DNA of 64,000 nt from an uncultured Duncaniella sp. (GTDB taxonomy: Bacteria; Bacteroidota; Bacteroidia; Bacteroidales; Muribaculaceae): the NCBI GenBank assembly GCA_910578515.1, contig CAJTQR010000003.1, positions 62,001 through 126,000 of the forward strand, given 5' to 3'. The position numbers were made by a program, and so were the translations under genes. This document shows positions 26,923-35,342 of this stretch, piece after piece (position 1 is the stretch's first letter; each line of letters opens with the position of its first letter). The notes beneath the pieces were generated by a model. The model saw only the letters and a list, made by a program, of their open reading frames with translations. It had not been told where the DNA came from and did not search any database.

Positions 26923-27771
26923 TTATATTGATGCTGCAAGCTCTGAATGAGCGGTCTCGTTGGCAGCCTCCATTATGTCGTCGGGGTCGGGATGATTGGT
27001 TTCTGTAAGCACCCTCACTGCTCCTGCCAGAGCTCCTGAATACCACTGAAAATCGGTATTATCGGTTGGATGGCATTTCTTAGTCCATGATTCATCACCG
27101 TCAAAGAATCTCATTTCCTTCACAGAGGCGTCCATGCACAGGAATTTCTTACAGTAGAAATGTATATGCTCTTTGAATGTGGCTTCGATATCGTCTCCTG
27201 GGAATATAGCCTTGATATCGTTGACTGTGCTGATAACAAGGTCTGCAATCTCAAGGGAATCAAACACCGATGGCATCACCCTTGTGATTCTCGGCACCTG
27301 ATAGGGGGCGAAATACGGAAGATATATGATGTATGCCTTGCGTGCCTTGGCATATTTCAAAAGTTCGAACAGACGAGCATGATTGCGCTCCTCGAGCGCC
27401 ATATAGGAACCGAATATCACCACGTCGCCCTCGTCAATACGTGGCCAAACAGCGTTGACAGGCTCAACGGGAAATTTCTCATGACCCATCACTTTGGCTG
27501 CATCCTGTCCGTCGGAAATTCTCACCGGACTGAGACCCTCGGTATATCTGTCGATAGATTTAACATCGACTTTAGCTTCCTCTAGGTGAGCCACGATGTG
27601 GTCACCGACGGTATCGGCTCCAGCCTCACCGACAAAAATGGTGGGGAGGTCCATACGTCCGTCGAGCATAGCTGCGTTAACAGCCCAGTCGCCTACTTTG
27701 GTTGATGCTGTGCAGTCGGGCTGCAGAGTGATGTTGAGAGTTAACTCTCCGATGTAGATAGCCTTATTCAT
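26923..27771 (-). CDS. PfkB/ribokinase-fold protein with degenerate active site
   Basis: Ribokinase-fold sugar kinase homologue. The start MNKAIYIGELTLNI overlaps the stop region of the SIS gene by 8 bp (ATGAATAA), so translation is likely coupled. The N-terminal strand, the substrate region VGDWAVNAAMLDG and FVGEAGADTVGDHI are recognisable. The C-terminal ATP-site motif DTxGAGDxFxAG reads DNTDFQWYSGALAG, so the GAGD loop and its catalytic Asp appear to be lost. That argues for an inactive or altered enzyme, perhaps a binding or regulatory partner of the isomerase encoded just upstream. It is 282 residues. The call of the fold is firm; the activity is in doubt. Confidence 0.75.
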   Translation of the reverse strand: MNKAIYIGELTLNITLQPDCTASTKVGDWAVNAAMLDGRMDLPTIFVGEAGADTVGDHIVAHLEEAKVDVKSIDRYTEGLSPVRISDGQDAAKVMGHEKFPVEPVNAVWPRIDEGDVVIFGSYMALEERNHARLFELLKYAKARKAYIIYLPYFAPYQVPRITRVMPSVFDSLEIADLVISTVNDIKAIFPGDDIEATFKEHIHFYCKKFLCMDASVKEMRFFDGDESWTKKCHPTDNTDFQWYSGALAGAVRVLTETNHPDPDDIMEAANETAHSELAASI

Positions 27772-28378
27772 AGTCTGTTTCGTTACGTGATTTGTGCCCG
27801 AGATAACCACCGTGATGGCGTTTGGCATAATCCTGGGCTGTAAATCCTATCAAACGGGTGACATTAACCACGAGCACATCGCCAATCACAGTCATGACTG
27901 TGGTTGAGGTTGTGGGGGTGAGCCCGAGGGGACACACTTCGGCGGCGCCTCCCGTCAAGATTGTAACGTCTGTTATCCGAGTAAGTTCACTGTCAGGATT
28001 CCCCGTTATAACTATCATGGGGATTTGGGGATAGAGGTTTTTGGTCAGTGCCACCAGCTCCACCACTTCACGTGTGCGACCTGAGTTGGAGATAAGGAGC
28101 ATCACGTCGTTTGGCTGCAGCACACCGAGGTCGCCATGCTGGGCTTCGCTTGGATGAAGATTGACGGCCGGGGTGCCGGTCGATGAAAATGTAGTGGCTA
28201 TATTCATGGCTATCTGTCCTGCCTTCCCCATACCGGCTGTCACGAGCTTGCCGCCGCGGCGGTGTACATGCTCGATAATCAGCTCCACAGCTCGGTCAAA
28301 ACCATCGGAATACGGTATGGATAGCAGTGCCTTAGCCTCTGTCTCCACTATATTTTGCATTGACTCTTTAATAGTCAT
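27764..28378 (-). CDS. SIS-domain sugar-phosphate isomerase (KdsD-like, lacking CBS domains)
   Basis: Probable arabinose-5-phosphate isomerase for Kdo synthesis, or a related aldose-ketose isomerase. The SIS domain fills the protein: VTAGMGKAGQIAMNIATTFSSTGTPAVNLHPSEAQHGDLG is very close to KdsD, including the HPSEAxHGDLG signature, and SNSGRTREVVEL binds sugar phosphate. CPLGLTPTTSTT is also KdsD-typical. E. coli KdsD has two CBS domains after SIS; here the 204 residues end without them, like the single-domain forms known in Bacteroides. It is the first gene of the run, with a -7 box 29 bp upstream. PfkB-like protein follows with an 8-bp overlap. Confidence 0.85.
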   Translation of the reverse strand: MTIKESMQNIVETEAKALLSIPYSDGFDRAVELIIEHVHRRGGKLVTAGMGKAGQIAMNIATTFSSTGTPAVNLHPSEAQHGDLGVLQPNDVMLLISNSGRTREVVELVALTKNLYPQIPMIVITGNPDSELTRITDVTILTGGAAEVCPLGLTPTTSTTVMTVIGDVLVVNVTRLIGFTAQDYAKRHHGGYLGHKSRNETDYE

Positions 28379-28406
28379 ATCTGTCTCTACTTATTGTTAT
28401 ACACCG

Positions 28407-28437
28407 CAAATTTACTAAACAATTGACAATTGACAAT
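28407..28437 (-). promoter_or_regulatory. -7 TAAATTTG promoter of the SIS-pfkB-TPR run
   Basis: TAAATTTG (28414-28407) with ATTG at 28437-28434, spaced 19 bp, upstream of the isomerase gene. The predicted leader is about 25 nt. Confidence 0.6.
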
Positions 28438-28510
28438 GGAGAATCGCCATTTGTTTATCCGGTTTTGAGATGAGACGGTCAGAAATGAGTGGGTTTGCGA
28501 TACCGTTCCC

Positions 28511-29104
28511 CTAACCGTAGATTAGAGCTGTAAGTGAGATTTCGCCTTGAGCACCGGTAATGTGTACAGCCTCTATGTCGGCCGTAGCTGACGGTCCGGT
28601 AAAGAACGAACCATATCGGTTGGCGCGCAAGTCGAGCTGACTATATGCATGGTGCATCCCATCCACTATTTTTGAACGGTCCAGCAGCAGGTAGAGGTCT
28701 GTGGAGAATAGAGCACATGCCGCGAGTCCAAGCGATTCGTCTGTGACATATATCGCCCCCATCTCACCTACACCCATCAACCCCTGTGCCACGCAGATGT
28801 CCACAATGTGAGCGACATGAGGGTCGGTCACATCTCCATCACTTACATTTCCCTTGTAGTCTGGGAGCGATGAGTAGACACGCTTCCCGCTGAGGTCTAT
28901 ATTTCCCTCGAGCCATGACAGAGCATCGGCTCGTGAGGCAAATTCAAGAGCCTTCCCATCGAAACTTTCAAGATGCTCGGTAAAATTTTTCACCGGGTCA
29001 CCACCGATGGCATACATCGGGACTTCAGGATGCCCTACCGGCTCGGGATGTGAAGCTCGTATACGTCCAAGTATTATATCGCGTGAGGATTGCTTATAGT
29101 CCAT
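28511..29104 (-). CDS. lutC: LutC-like LUD-domain protein
   Basis: Third subunit of the LutABC L-lactate oxidation system. Single LUD domain of 197 residues, with the characteristic GVGEMGAIYVTDESLGLAACALFSTDLYLLLDRSKIV and the C-terminal SFFTGPSATADIEAVHITGAQGE, which is typical for this family. It begins five bases after lutB ends, in one operon with lutA and lutB. Cytoplasmic; no signal peptide. Together the three proteins would feed electrons from lactate into the respiratory chain, though in anaerobes the direction and donor are not certain. Confidence 0.9.
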   Translation of the reverse strand: MDYKQSSRDIILGRIRASHPEPVGHPEVPMYAIGGDPVKNFTEHLESFDGKALEFASRADALSWLEGNIDLSGKRVYSSLPDYKGNVSDGDVTDPHVAHIVDICVAQGLMGVGEMGAIYVTDESLGLAACALFSTDLYLLLDRSKIVDGMHHAYSQLDLRANRYGSFFTGPSATADIEAVHITGAQGEISLTALIYG

Positions 29105-29109
29105 AATTC

Positions 29110-30492
29110 TTACTTTTTTGTATTTCCGTTATATTTCCGGGCATAGTACTGGCGAAATGTCTCCTTAGGTGGTTCCGGATTTGTATGGGCTTTAGCCCAG
29201 GGATTGAGCGAGGAGTTGAGAAGTCCTTGCGGGAGATTACGAAGAGCCCATAGTCCGAGTTTCTCAGCATGCGACAGGTTGGTGGCACTGCGTAGCACAA
29301 GCTCCATGCCATCCTCCTCGATACGATGGGAGAGCTGGTCTTTACCCTGCTTCACCACCACGTCACGCCAGTAAAACACCAGGTCGGGGATAGGAACCTT
29401 GGCAGGACATACATCGCCGCATGAACCGCAATGTGTACAGGAGTATGGAAGCCGGGCATAACGGTCAAGATTGTAGCTCGGTTCCAACACTATGCCGATA
29501 GGACCCATATAGGGTGCGTCATAGCTCAGACCGGAAGTACGTCGGAACACGGGACATGTGTTCATGCATGCGCCGCAGCGGATACATTTCAACACCTGCC
29601 AGTACTCGCTGCCGAGGCGTGCAGTGCGACCGTTGTCTACGATAATGAGGTGCATCTCCTGTCCCTTACGTGGACCATGGTAGTGACTGGTGTATTGAGT
29701 AATGTCAAGTCCCAATGCACTGCGCGACAGAAGCCTTATGAACAGAGCCAGGTCGCTCTGGGTGGGAATCAGCTTCTCAATGCCCATACTTGCCACAAAG
29801 AGCGGCGGCACATTCGCGCTGATATCGGCATTACCCTCATTGGTACACACCACTATGCCTCCAGTCTCAGCAATGCCGAAATTCACACCACACATACCCG
29901 CATCAGCATGTATATAATGCTGACGCATATCCTTGCGCATCACACTGTTGAGATATGACGGGTCATCGATATCTGGGTCACTGCCAAGCTTCTCTGCAAA
30001 AAGTTTAGCCACATCTCCGCGCAACTTGTGGATGGCTGGCATGACGATATGCGAGGGCCGTTGGTCATCAAGCTGCTGGATGCGCTCACCCAGGTCTGCT
30101 TCATAGACCTCTATGCCATGTTTAGCGAGGAATGGACGCATATCGCACTCATCCATCAGCATCGATTTACCTTTGGTCACCACTTTTACCCCGTGGCTCT
30201 GGAATATATCGAGGACTATGCGGTTGTGTCCCTCAGCATCCAGTGCCCAATGCACATGGATGCCGTTGGCTTTCAGTTTCTCCTCAAACATTTCAAGGTA
30301 GCTGTCGAGATGCGAGAGGGTATGCATCTTTATCTGCGATGCGAGCGAGCGCATCTCTTCCCATTCCGGTATGCGCTGCGCCACACTGTCCCGTCTCATA
30401 CGCGCCGCCCAAAGACAACGGTCATGACTCACACGGTGAGGGGTGTCGGCAATGAACTTAGCCCCTAATTTTACTTGATTAACCTGCTTCAT
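29110..30492 (-). CDS. lutB: LutB-like iron-sulfur LUD protein
   Basis: Central subunit of the LutABC lactate oxidation complex. An N-terminal LUD domain of about 290 residues includes GVNFGIAETGGIVVCTNEGNAD, the family signature. Two ferredoxin-like motifs follow, CIRCGACMNTCPVF and CTHCGSCGDVCPAKVP, each holding CxxCxxC(x)nCP for a 4Fe-4S cluster. A C-terminal tail ends in Lys-rich sequence. The 460 residues are normal. Its start overlaps the stop of lutA by 4 bp (ATGA), implying translational coupling, and lutC follows by 5 bp. Confidence 0.95.
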   Translation of the reverse strand: MKQVNQVKLGAKFIADTPHRVSHDRCLWAARMRRDSVAQRIPEWEEMRSLASQIKMHTLSHLDSYLEMFEEKLKANGIHVHWALDAEGHNRIVLDIFQSHGVKVVTKGKSMLMDECDMRPFLAKHGIEVYEADLGERIQQLDDQRPSHIVMPAIHKLRGDVAKLFAEKLGSDPDIDDPSYLNSVMRKDMRQHYIHADAGMCGVNFGIAETGGIVVCTNEGNADISANVPPLFVASMGIEKLIPTQSDLALFIRLLSRSALGLDITQYTSHYHGPRKGQEMHLIIVDNGRTARLGSEYWQVLKCIRCGACMNTCPVFRRTSGLSYDAPYMGPIGIVLEPSYNLDRYARLPYSCTHCGSCGDVCPAKVPIPDLVFYWRDVVVKQGKDQLSHRIEEDGMELVLRSATNLSHAEKLGLWALRNLPQGLLNSSLNPWAKAHTNPEPPKETFRQYYARKYNGNTKK

Positions 30493-31235
30493 ACGGCATC
30501 TCCGTTAAGAATTTCAGCTATATAATATGTTTTGATGTCTACTCCATTTTTGCGGGCTATGCACTGCTGGTGCATGAGACATGAGAAATCGGCCGAGGTA
30601 ACGTACTTGAGACCATTGCGTTCATAGTCGCTCACTTTGTCGAGTCCCTGCTGAGAGGAACAGCTTTCGTCCCAGATGGAGAACACGCCCCCGAAACCGC
30701 AACACTCGTCACGGCGGGTTGCATATGCCACCTCAAGACCATCCACGAGTTCAAGCAGCGCGGCCGGTTTGGAATAGTCTGGAATCATAAGTTCAGTGGG
30801 TCGTGCCTGTCGGAGCGAACGCAGAGAGTGACAGCCGTTATGGAGTGCTACTTTATGGGGAAATTTCGCCCATGGAAGACTCTTTACCTGCAACACATCA
30901 TGGAGGAAATCTACTATATCGTGAGTTGTTTCGCGTATGTGTCGCACCTCTGGAGTCTGTTCCACCGCTACAAGGTGATTACGTATCTGGTCGGTGCAGA
31001 TGCCCGATGGAATCACTATATAGTCATATCCCGACAGCCATTTGGTCAGATTGTTTTCAAGGACACATGCCTTATGGTCGTAACCCATGTCAGTGAGCGG
31101 CAAACCGCAACAAGCAGCCTGCTCGATATACTCCACATCCAGGTCAAATCGTTTCAGCAACTCAAAGCTTGAGATGGCTGCCTGAGGTGCCAACATGTCT
31201 ACGTAGCATGGCACAAAGAATCCTACCTTCATCAC
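30489..31235 (-). CDS. lutA: LutA-like (Fe-S)-binding oxidoreductase subunit
   Basis: First gene of the lactate utilization operon. It belongs to the CCG-domain family, also seen in heterodisulfide reductase subunit B and GlpC. Two cysteine-rich motifs are visible, EQAACCGLPLTDMGYD and RRDECCGFGGVFSIWD, which bind a non-cubane Fe-S cluster in relatives, together with the connecting HNGCHSLRSLRQ. At 248 residues it is the usual length. No Lut repressor gene lies nearby. I could not find a convincing -7 box in the 270 bp upstream. Confidence 0.93.
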   Translation of the reverse strand: MMKVGFFVPCYVDMLAPQAAISSFELLKRFDLDVEYIEQAACCGLPLTDMGYDHKACVLENNLTKWLSGYDYIVIPSGICTDQIRNHLVAVEQTPEVRHIRETTHDIVDFLHDVLQVKSLPWAKFPHKVALHNGCHSLRSLRQARPTELMIPDYSKPAALLELVDGLEVAYATRRDECCGFGGVFSIWDESCSSQQGLDKVSDYERNGLKYVTSADFSCLMHQQCIARKNGVDIKTYYIAEILNGDAV

Positions 31236-31553
31236 TCGAATTTTTTAAGAGGTTGTTTCTGTTTTCTCATTCTTACCGGAGGTCATGACAAGTGGTCCGA
31301 ACTCCATTTAATGAACTGATTTAAACTTTTTATTTTTAGGATTTGAAAATTTGATTTCGGTCTGTCCGGATTATATCATTATTACAAAAAGTTGAAATCT
31401 GTTTAATAGGTGAGACGTTAAAATTTATACGCCAGATTGGTGCCAATTGTTCAGCCCAAATGGAAAGTAATGGACCAGAGGCGCAACTTTTGTTGAACAA
31501 GGGGTGTTTTGGATATATTACAGAGATATTTTACCACTGATATTTATTCTTTT
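31236..31553. other. intergenic region between lutA and kup, no feature recognised
   Basis: About 318 bp of AT-rich divergent spacer. It should hold promoters for lutABC (leftward) and kup (rightward), but I see no clear TAnnTTTG on either strand, no strong hairpin and no known riboswitch. Confidence 0.5.
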
Positions 31554-33548
31554 ATGACAGGGCAGGTTTCGACTATGAAGGGAAAAGGTGGCTCGGCGCT
31601 CAACCGCATCACGGCGATGGGTCTCCTTATCACTCTCGGCATCGTATTTGGCGATATCGGGACATCTCCTCTTTATGTCATGAAAGCCATAACAGGAGTA
31701 AACCCCGGCTTTGATACCGACTATGTAGTAGGAGCAGTATCATGTGTGATATGGACGCTGACCTTACAGACCACTGTGAAATATGTGCTTATAGCACTCC
31801 GAGCCGACAACAAGGGAGAAGGTGGCATTCTGGCCCTATACTCATTGGTGAAACGCCTGCCGGTGAAGTGGCTCTACCTCGTGGGTGCCATCGGCGCCTC
31901 AACTTTGATAGCCGATGGAGTCATCACCCCTGCCATCACTGTCACATCGGCTATTGAGGGACTGCGCCTGGTTGAACCATCGGTTCCTGTGGTCCCGATA
32001 GTGGTGGTGATTATATGCGGGATATTCCTGATGCAGCAAGCAGGCACCGGGCAGATAGGAAAATTCTTCGGTCCGTTCATGCTGATATGGTTCACAATGT
32101 TAGGTGTGCTCGGAGTATGCAGCATCGGTGAGTATTCAGGAATTTTCCGAGCGTTCAATCCATGGTATGCCGTAAAGCTACTGATTGATTATCCCGGATG
32201 GTTTTTCATACTCGGAGCTGTTTTTCTTTGCACTACCGGTGCTGAGGCACTTTACTCTGACCTCGGGCATTGCGGACGCCTCAACATCTCAGTGAGCTGG
32301 ATTTTTGTAAAAATAATGCTGATTCTCAACTATCTCGGACAGGGAGCATGGATTATAACCCATCATTCCGATGCAGAGATGGTGAATCCATTCTATGGCA
32401 TTATGCCCGGATGGTTCACCATTGTGGGGGTAATAATGTCGACCGGTGCGGCAATCATAGCTTCTCAGGCTTTGCTCAGCGGCTCATTCACTATATTTTC
32501 AGAAGCTATAAATCTCAACTTCTACCCTAAGCTCAAGATTAAATATCCATCCTCCGAGAAAGGACAGTTATATATCCCGGCGGTCAACTGGACGTTGCTG
32601 GCAGGATGCCTGCTCACGGTAGCTATATTCCGCAACTCATCCCACATGGAAGCGGCATACGGGCTTGCCATCACCGTGACCATGCTTATGACCACTATCC
32701 TGCTCACATTTTATCTGCGTCACCGCGGGGTAAGCCGATGGATATGCGGAGCGTTTCTAACTGTTTTCGCTTTGATTGAGGGAGTATTTTTCGCGGCAAA
32801 CCTCATGAAATTCACTCATGGCGGTTGGTTCACCATGCTCATAGCCGGACTTGTTGCCGCAGTGATGATAGGATGGAGAAACTCAACCCGCATACGTAAC
32901 ACCTGCATCGAATATAAAAATCTGGGTGACTACACCGGTGTTATCTGCGACATCAAGAAGGACCGTGAAATCCCACAATATGCCTCGAATGTGATTTACT
33001 TCAGCCGCTCGGGCAATGAGAATCTAATAGAAAGCAAATTGATTTACTCAATAATCAACAAGCAGCCCAAACGTGCCGACCATTACTGGATAATCCATAT
33101 TGAAAACTTGGATGCTCCCGACACATTGGAATATTCCGTAAAGGTAATAGTGCCTCAAACCATTTACTTTGTCACCCTTCGACTCGGGTTCCGGGTAGAA
33201 CCAAAAGTAAGTGTCTATCTGCGTCAAATCGTAGAAGATTTAGTGGCTGAAGGCTCCCTTGATTTGGTAAGCACCTATCCCTCGCTACGTAAGCGTGGCA
33301 TTCCGGGCAATTTCAGATTTATAATACTTCACAGGATTTTCTCCCCGTCAAGCAGTTGTCACAGACGTTCCTCCTGGTTGCTTCGACTCCACGAATGGCT
33401 GCGTAAACTCGGCATAAGCGACCAGACTTCTATGGGGCTCGACACCAGTGTGGTGACGCTCGAGACTGTCCCGCTTATACTCAATACCACACCTTCGCGC
33501 CGCATCATCCGCTCTGACTCTGAGACAGTGGACGATATACCGAAATAG
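31554..33548 (+). CDS. kup: Kup-type potassium uptake transporter
   Basis: Inner-membrane low-affinity potassium-proton symporter of the KUP/HAK/KT family. The N-terminal IVFGDIGTSPLYVMKAI is the family signature, followed by about 12 membrane helices and a soluble C-terminal domain of about 180 residues. Other typical stretches are LRADNKGEGGILALYSLV and LCTTGAEALYSDLGHCG. A TTG start at 31509 is possible; I prefer the first ATG at 31554, and an ATG at 31575 (MKGKGGSALNRI) fits homologues nearly as well. The length of 664 residues is slightly more than E. coli Kup (622). It is transcribed away from lutABC. Confidence 0.93.
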   Translation: MTGQVSTMKGKGGSALNRITAMGLLITLGIVFGDIGTSPLYVMKAITGVNPGFDTDYVVGAVSCVIWTLTLQTTVKYVLIALRADNKGEGGILALYSLVKRLPVKWLYLVGAIGASTLIADGVITPAITVTSAIEGLRLVEPSVPVVPIVVVIICGIFLMQQAGTGQIGKFFGPFMLIWFTMLGVLGVCSIGEYSGIFRAFNPWYAVKLLIDYPGWFFILGAVFLCTTGAEALYSDLGHCGRLNISVSWIFVKIMLILNYLGQGAWIITHHSDAEMVNPFYGIMPGWFTIVGVIMSTGAAIIASQALLSGSFTIFSEAINLNFYPKLKIKYPSSEKGQLYIPAVNWTLLAGCLLTVAIFRNSSHMEAAYGLAITVTMLMTTILLTFYLRHRGVSRWICGAFLTVFALIEGVFFAANLMKFTHGGWFTMLIAGLVAAVMIGWRNSTRIRNTCIEYKNLGDYTGVICDIKKDREIPQYASNVIYFSRSGNENLIESKLIYSIINKQPKRADHYWIIHIENLDAPDTLEYSVKVIVPQTIYFVTLRLGFRVEPKVSVYLRQIVEDLVAEGSLDLVSTYPSLRKRGIPGNFRFIILHRIFSPSSSCHRRSSWLLRLHEWLRKLGISDQTSMGLDTSVVTLETVPLILNTTPSRRIIRSDSETVDDIPK

Positions 33549-33627
33549 TAACATCAAGAATATCGTCTCAACATCTGTATCTAATAAATTCAAACAGTTT
33601 ATTCTTAAATAACTCTCAAATACAAAA

Positions 33628-34596
33628 ATGTCACAATCAAACATAACCAAGCCGACCGTCAAAGAGGCTCCTGAAAGGTCAGCTTCGTCAATCCTGTGGG
33701 GCAATTTCTTTATCTTCCTCGCCACTGTATTCTTCGGTGTGAATATCCCCGTAGTCAAAATTCTGATACCGGAATGGATGACCTCAATGGATGTCACCGT
33801 GTTTCGCCTCGGGGGCGGGTGTGTGCTGATATGGATAGCGTCACTATTCCTTAAACCTGACAGGATAGCGCGCCACGACTATCTGCGTGTATTTCTCGGA
33901 GGCGCTGTAGGGCTATTTCTTTTCATGTTCCTGTTCAATCTCTCTTTGCGCTATGCCGACCCGATAGATGTGTCGATTATCATGACATTTCCTCCGGTAT
34001 TTGTGATTCTCATAGGGATTATATTCCAGCATAAACGCACCTCTTGGCTCGAGATAGCAGGTGTGATAGTGGGATTCATCGGTGCTTTTCTGGTAATAGT
34101 AACCCAACACTCAGGTGAGAAAGGTTCCGACAATATACTCGGCGACCTTCTAGCATTTGGAGCCACCATCTGCTATGCATTCTACCTTGTGATACTTGAG
34201 GGACCGACTCATCGATACAGACCCATACCATTGTTGCGATGGGTATTCCTTATGGCATGTATTCCAATGTTGTTGCTACTCCCCGCATTTCCTAAGGCAC
34301 CAATCTTCCATACCACAGAGTTTGAGCCGTGGCTCTGCATCGGATTTGTGCTCATCTGTCCCACATTCCTTTCATATTTTCTCGTGAATCCTGCCATCAA
34401 GCTCATAGGGAGTGAGCTGGTATCTATGTATCAGTATCTCGTACCGGTGGTAGCTGCAATCGCGTCAGTGATAATGGGGGTGGCTACGCTACGTTGGATT
34501 CAGGTTGTAGCCATGGTCATCATAATCATAGGAATGCTCATGACCAACCGCGCCAAGCACCGCCACTCCTCTACCCCATCTCCCGCCGGCAAATGA
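33628..34596 (+). CDS. EamA/DMT-superfamily transporter
   Basis: Ten-helix inner-membrane permease made of two EamA repeats. FLATVFFGVNIPVVKILI and FRLGGGCVLIWIASLFL mark the first repeat; LGDLLAFGATICYAFYLVI begins the second, and the end LVPVVAAIASVIMGVATLRWIQVVAMVIIIIGMLMTNR is cut by the C-terminal basic tail. It has 322 residues, normal for the family. The N-terminal 25 residues are hydrophilic. It sits 80 bp after kup with no clear promoter, so cotranscription is possible. Substrates of this family range from amino acids to nucleotides and metabolites, and none is indicated here. Confidence 0.88.
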   Translation: MSQSNITKPTVKEAPERSASSILWGNFFIFLATVFFGVNIPVVKILIPEWMTSMDVTVFRLGGGCVLIWIASLFLKPDRIARHDYLRVFLGGAVGLFLFMFLFNLSLRYADPIDVSIIMTFPPVFVILIGIIFQHKRTSWLEIAGVIVGFIGAFLVIVTQHSGEKGSDNILGDLLAFGATICYAFYLVILEGPTHRYRPIPLLRWVFLMACIPMLLLLPAFPKAPIFHTTEFEPWLCIGFVLICPTFLSYFLVNPAIKLIGSELVSMYQYLVPVVAAIASVIMGVATLRWIQVVAMVIIIIGMLMTNRAKHRHSSTPSPAGK

Positions 34597-34712
34597 GAGC
34601 AAAAGAATCCGCATCCGATTAATTAAAAAATTGTTTTTAAGCAATTTCGGTCATTATAACAGCTGTGATAATAGCTAAAATGGCAATCTAAGCGTAAAAA
34701 GTTTGTTAAGCT

Positions 34713-34744
34713 ATTGCGAATGTCAAAAATCCTACCTATCTTTG
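34713..34744 (+). promoter_or_regulatory. promoter of tRNA-Ala
   Basis: TATCTTTG (34737-34744) with ATTG at 34713-34716, spaced 20 bp, located 60 bp before the mature tRNA 5' end. Confidence 0.6.
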
Positions 34745-34804
34745 CAATGCAAAAATAGCAGCAGATTTTGATTATTTAATCTCATGCTCTTATACTTGCA
34801 CCAT

Positions 34805-34881
34805 GGGGTATTAGCTCATCTGGCTAGAGCGCGACACTGGCAGTGTCGAGGTGAGCGGTTCGAGTCCGCTATACTCCACCA
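34805..34881 (+). tRNA. tRNA-Ala (anticodon GGC)
   Basis: A full cloverleaf can be drawn: acceptor GGGGTAT with ATACTCC (one G-T pair), D arm GCTC/GAGC, anticodon stem CGACA/TGTCG with loop CTGGCAG giving anticodon GGC, T arm AGCGG/CCGCT with TTCGAGT loop. The CCA end is encoded. It reads GCC and GCT codons. Confidence 0.96.
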
Positions 34882-34896
34882 AACTCAACACAATAG

Positions 34897-34928
34897 CCGC
34901 TGTAACTCGCAAAGTTACGGCGGTTTTC
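34897..34928 (+). terminator. terminator of tRNA-Ala
   Basis: CCGCTGTAAC pairs completely with GTTACGGCGG (one T-G pair) around a 7-base loop, followed by TTTTC. It starts 16 bp after the tRNA CCA. Confidence 0.85.
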
Positions 34929-35052
34929 ATTTTCACCTATATAATCCCACGCTTGCCATTCTTATAGGTCATTTTCATCCTACCATTTTACAATTAAGCT
35001 TTCTTGTATAATAATCAATTATAAATAGAAATTTATCAGGTGATTAGTAGCC

Positions 35053-35083
35053 CTTGGTTTTTCTATTGTTTTACGTACTTTTG
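35053..35083 (+). promoter_or_regulatory. promoter of the short ORF and STN receptor
   Basis: TACTTTTG (35076-35083) preceded 19 bp upstream by CTTG (35053-35056), a partial -33 match. It predicts a leader of about 60 nt before the short ORF at 35150. Confidence 0.55.
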
Positions 35084-35149
35084 CGATGTGATAAAAATTT
35101 TTTCGCAAAACAGGTTAGGTTTTTTAATGTTGACGTGTCTTATTGATGT

Positions 35150-35338
35150 ATGACGAAAACAAATGAAATATCCCCCTATTATGGATGCAATGTTGTGCTT
35201 AAAAATGACAACATCCAGTCTATGCGTCTCTACTTCCGTTGGGACCAATCCCATCCGATTGAGGATATTCTGGAAAGCCTCAATAATTTTGAACAGATAC
35301 AGATTTCAATTGATAACCGGACCCTTAAAAAAGATTGA
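35150..35338 (+). CDS. 62-residue ORF resembling the C-terminal domain of FecR anti-sigma factors
   Basis: Short frame with its own promoter, ending four bases before the receptor start, so probably translated with it. The last 40 residues (LYFRWDQSHPIEDILESL, then NNFEQIQISIDNRTLKK) follow the pattern of the DUF4974 domain at the C-terminus of Bacteroidetes FecR-like anti-sigma factors, which normally sit directly upstream of STN-containing TonB receptors. No membrane helix or N-terminal sigma-binding domain is present. It is either a remnant of a lost anti-sigma gene or a stand-alone periplasmic-domain-like peptide; it lacks a signal peptide. The resemblance is weak and judged by eye. Confidence 0.5.
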   Translation: MTKTNEISPYYGCNVVLKNDNIQSMRLYFRWDQSHPIEDILESLNNFEQIQISIDNRTLKKD

Positions 35339-35342
35339 AAAT

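Noticed and set aside
28050..28070. Second parS-like CACGTG in the isomerase gene
   Set aside because: Only the TTCACGTG core fits; the outer positions do not match the consensus, and it is coding sequence.
28418..28436. Short tandem repeat ACAATTG ACAATTG ACAATGG upstream of the isomerase gene
   Set aside because: Only two and a half 7-bp units, in an AT-rich spacer; it overlaps the -33 region of a promoter and shows no further structure.
31236..31553. Potassium- or c-di-AMP-responsive riboswitch before kup
   Set aside because: No conserved riboswitch pattern is visible, and such elements are not expected in this phylum.
35163..35342. Long N-terminal extension of the STN receptor
   Set aside because: The extension has no signal peptide sense, overlaps the short ORF in another frame, and the Met at 35343 starts a proper signal sequence.
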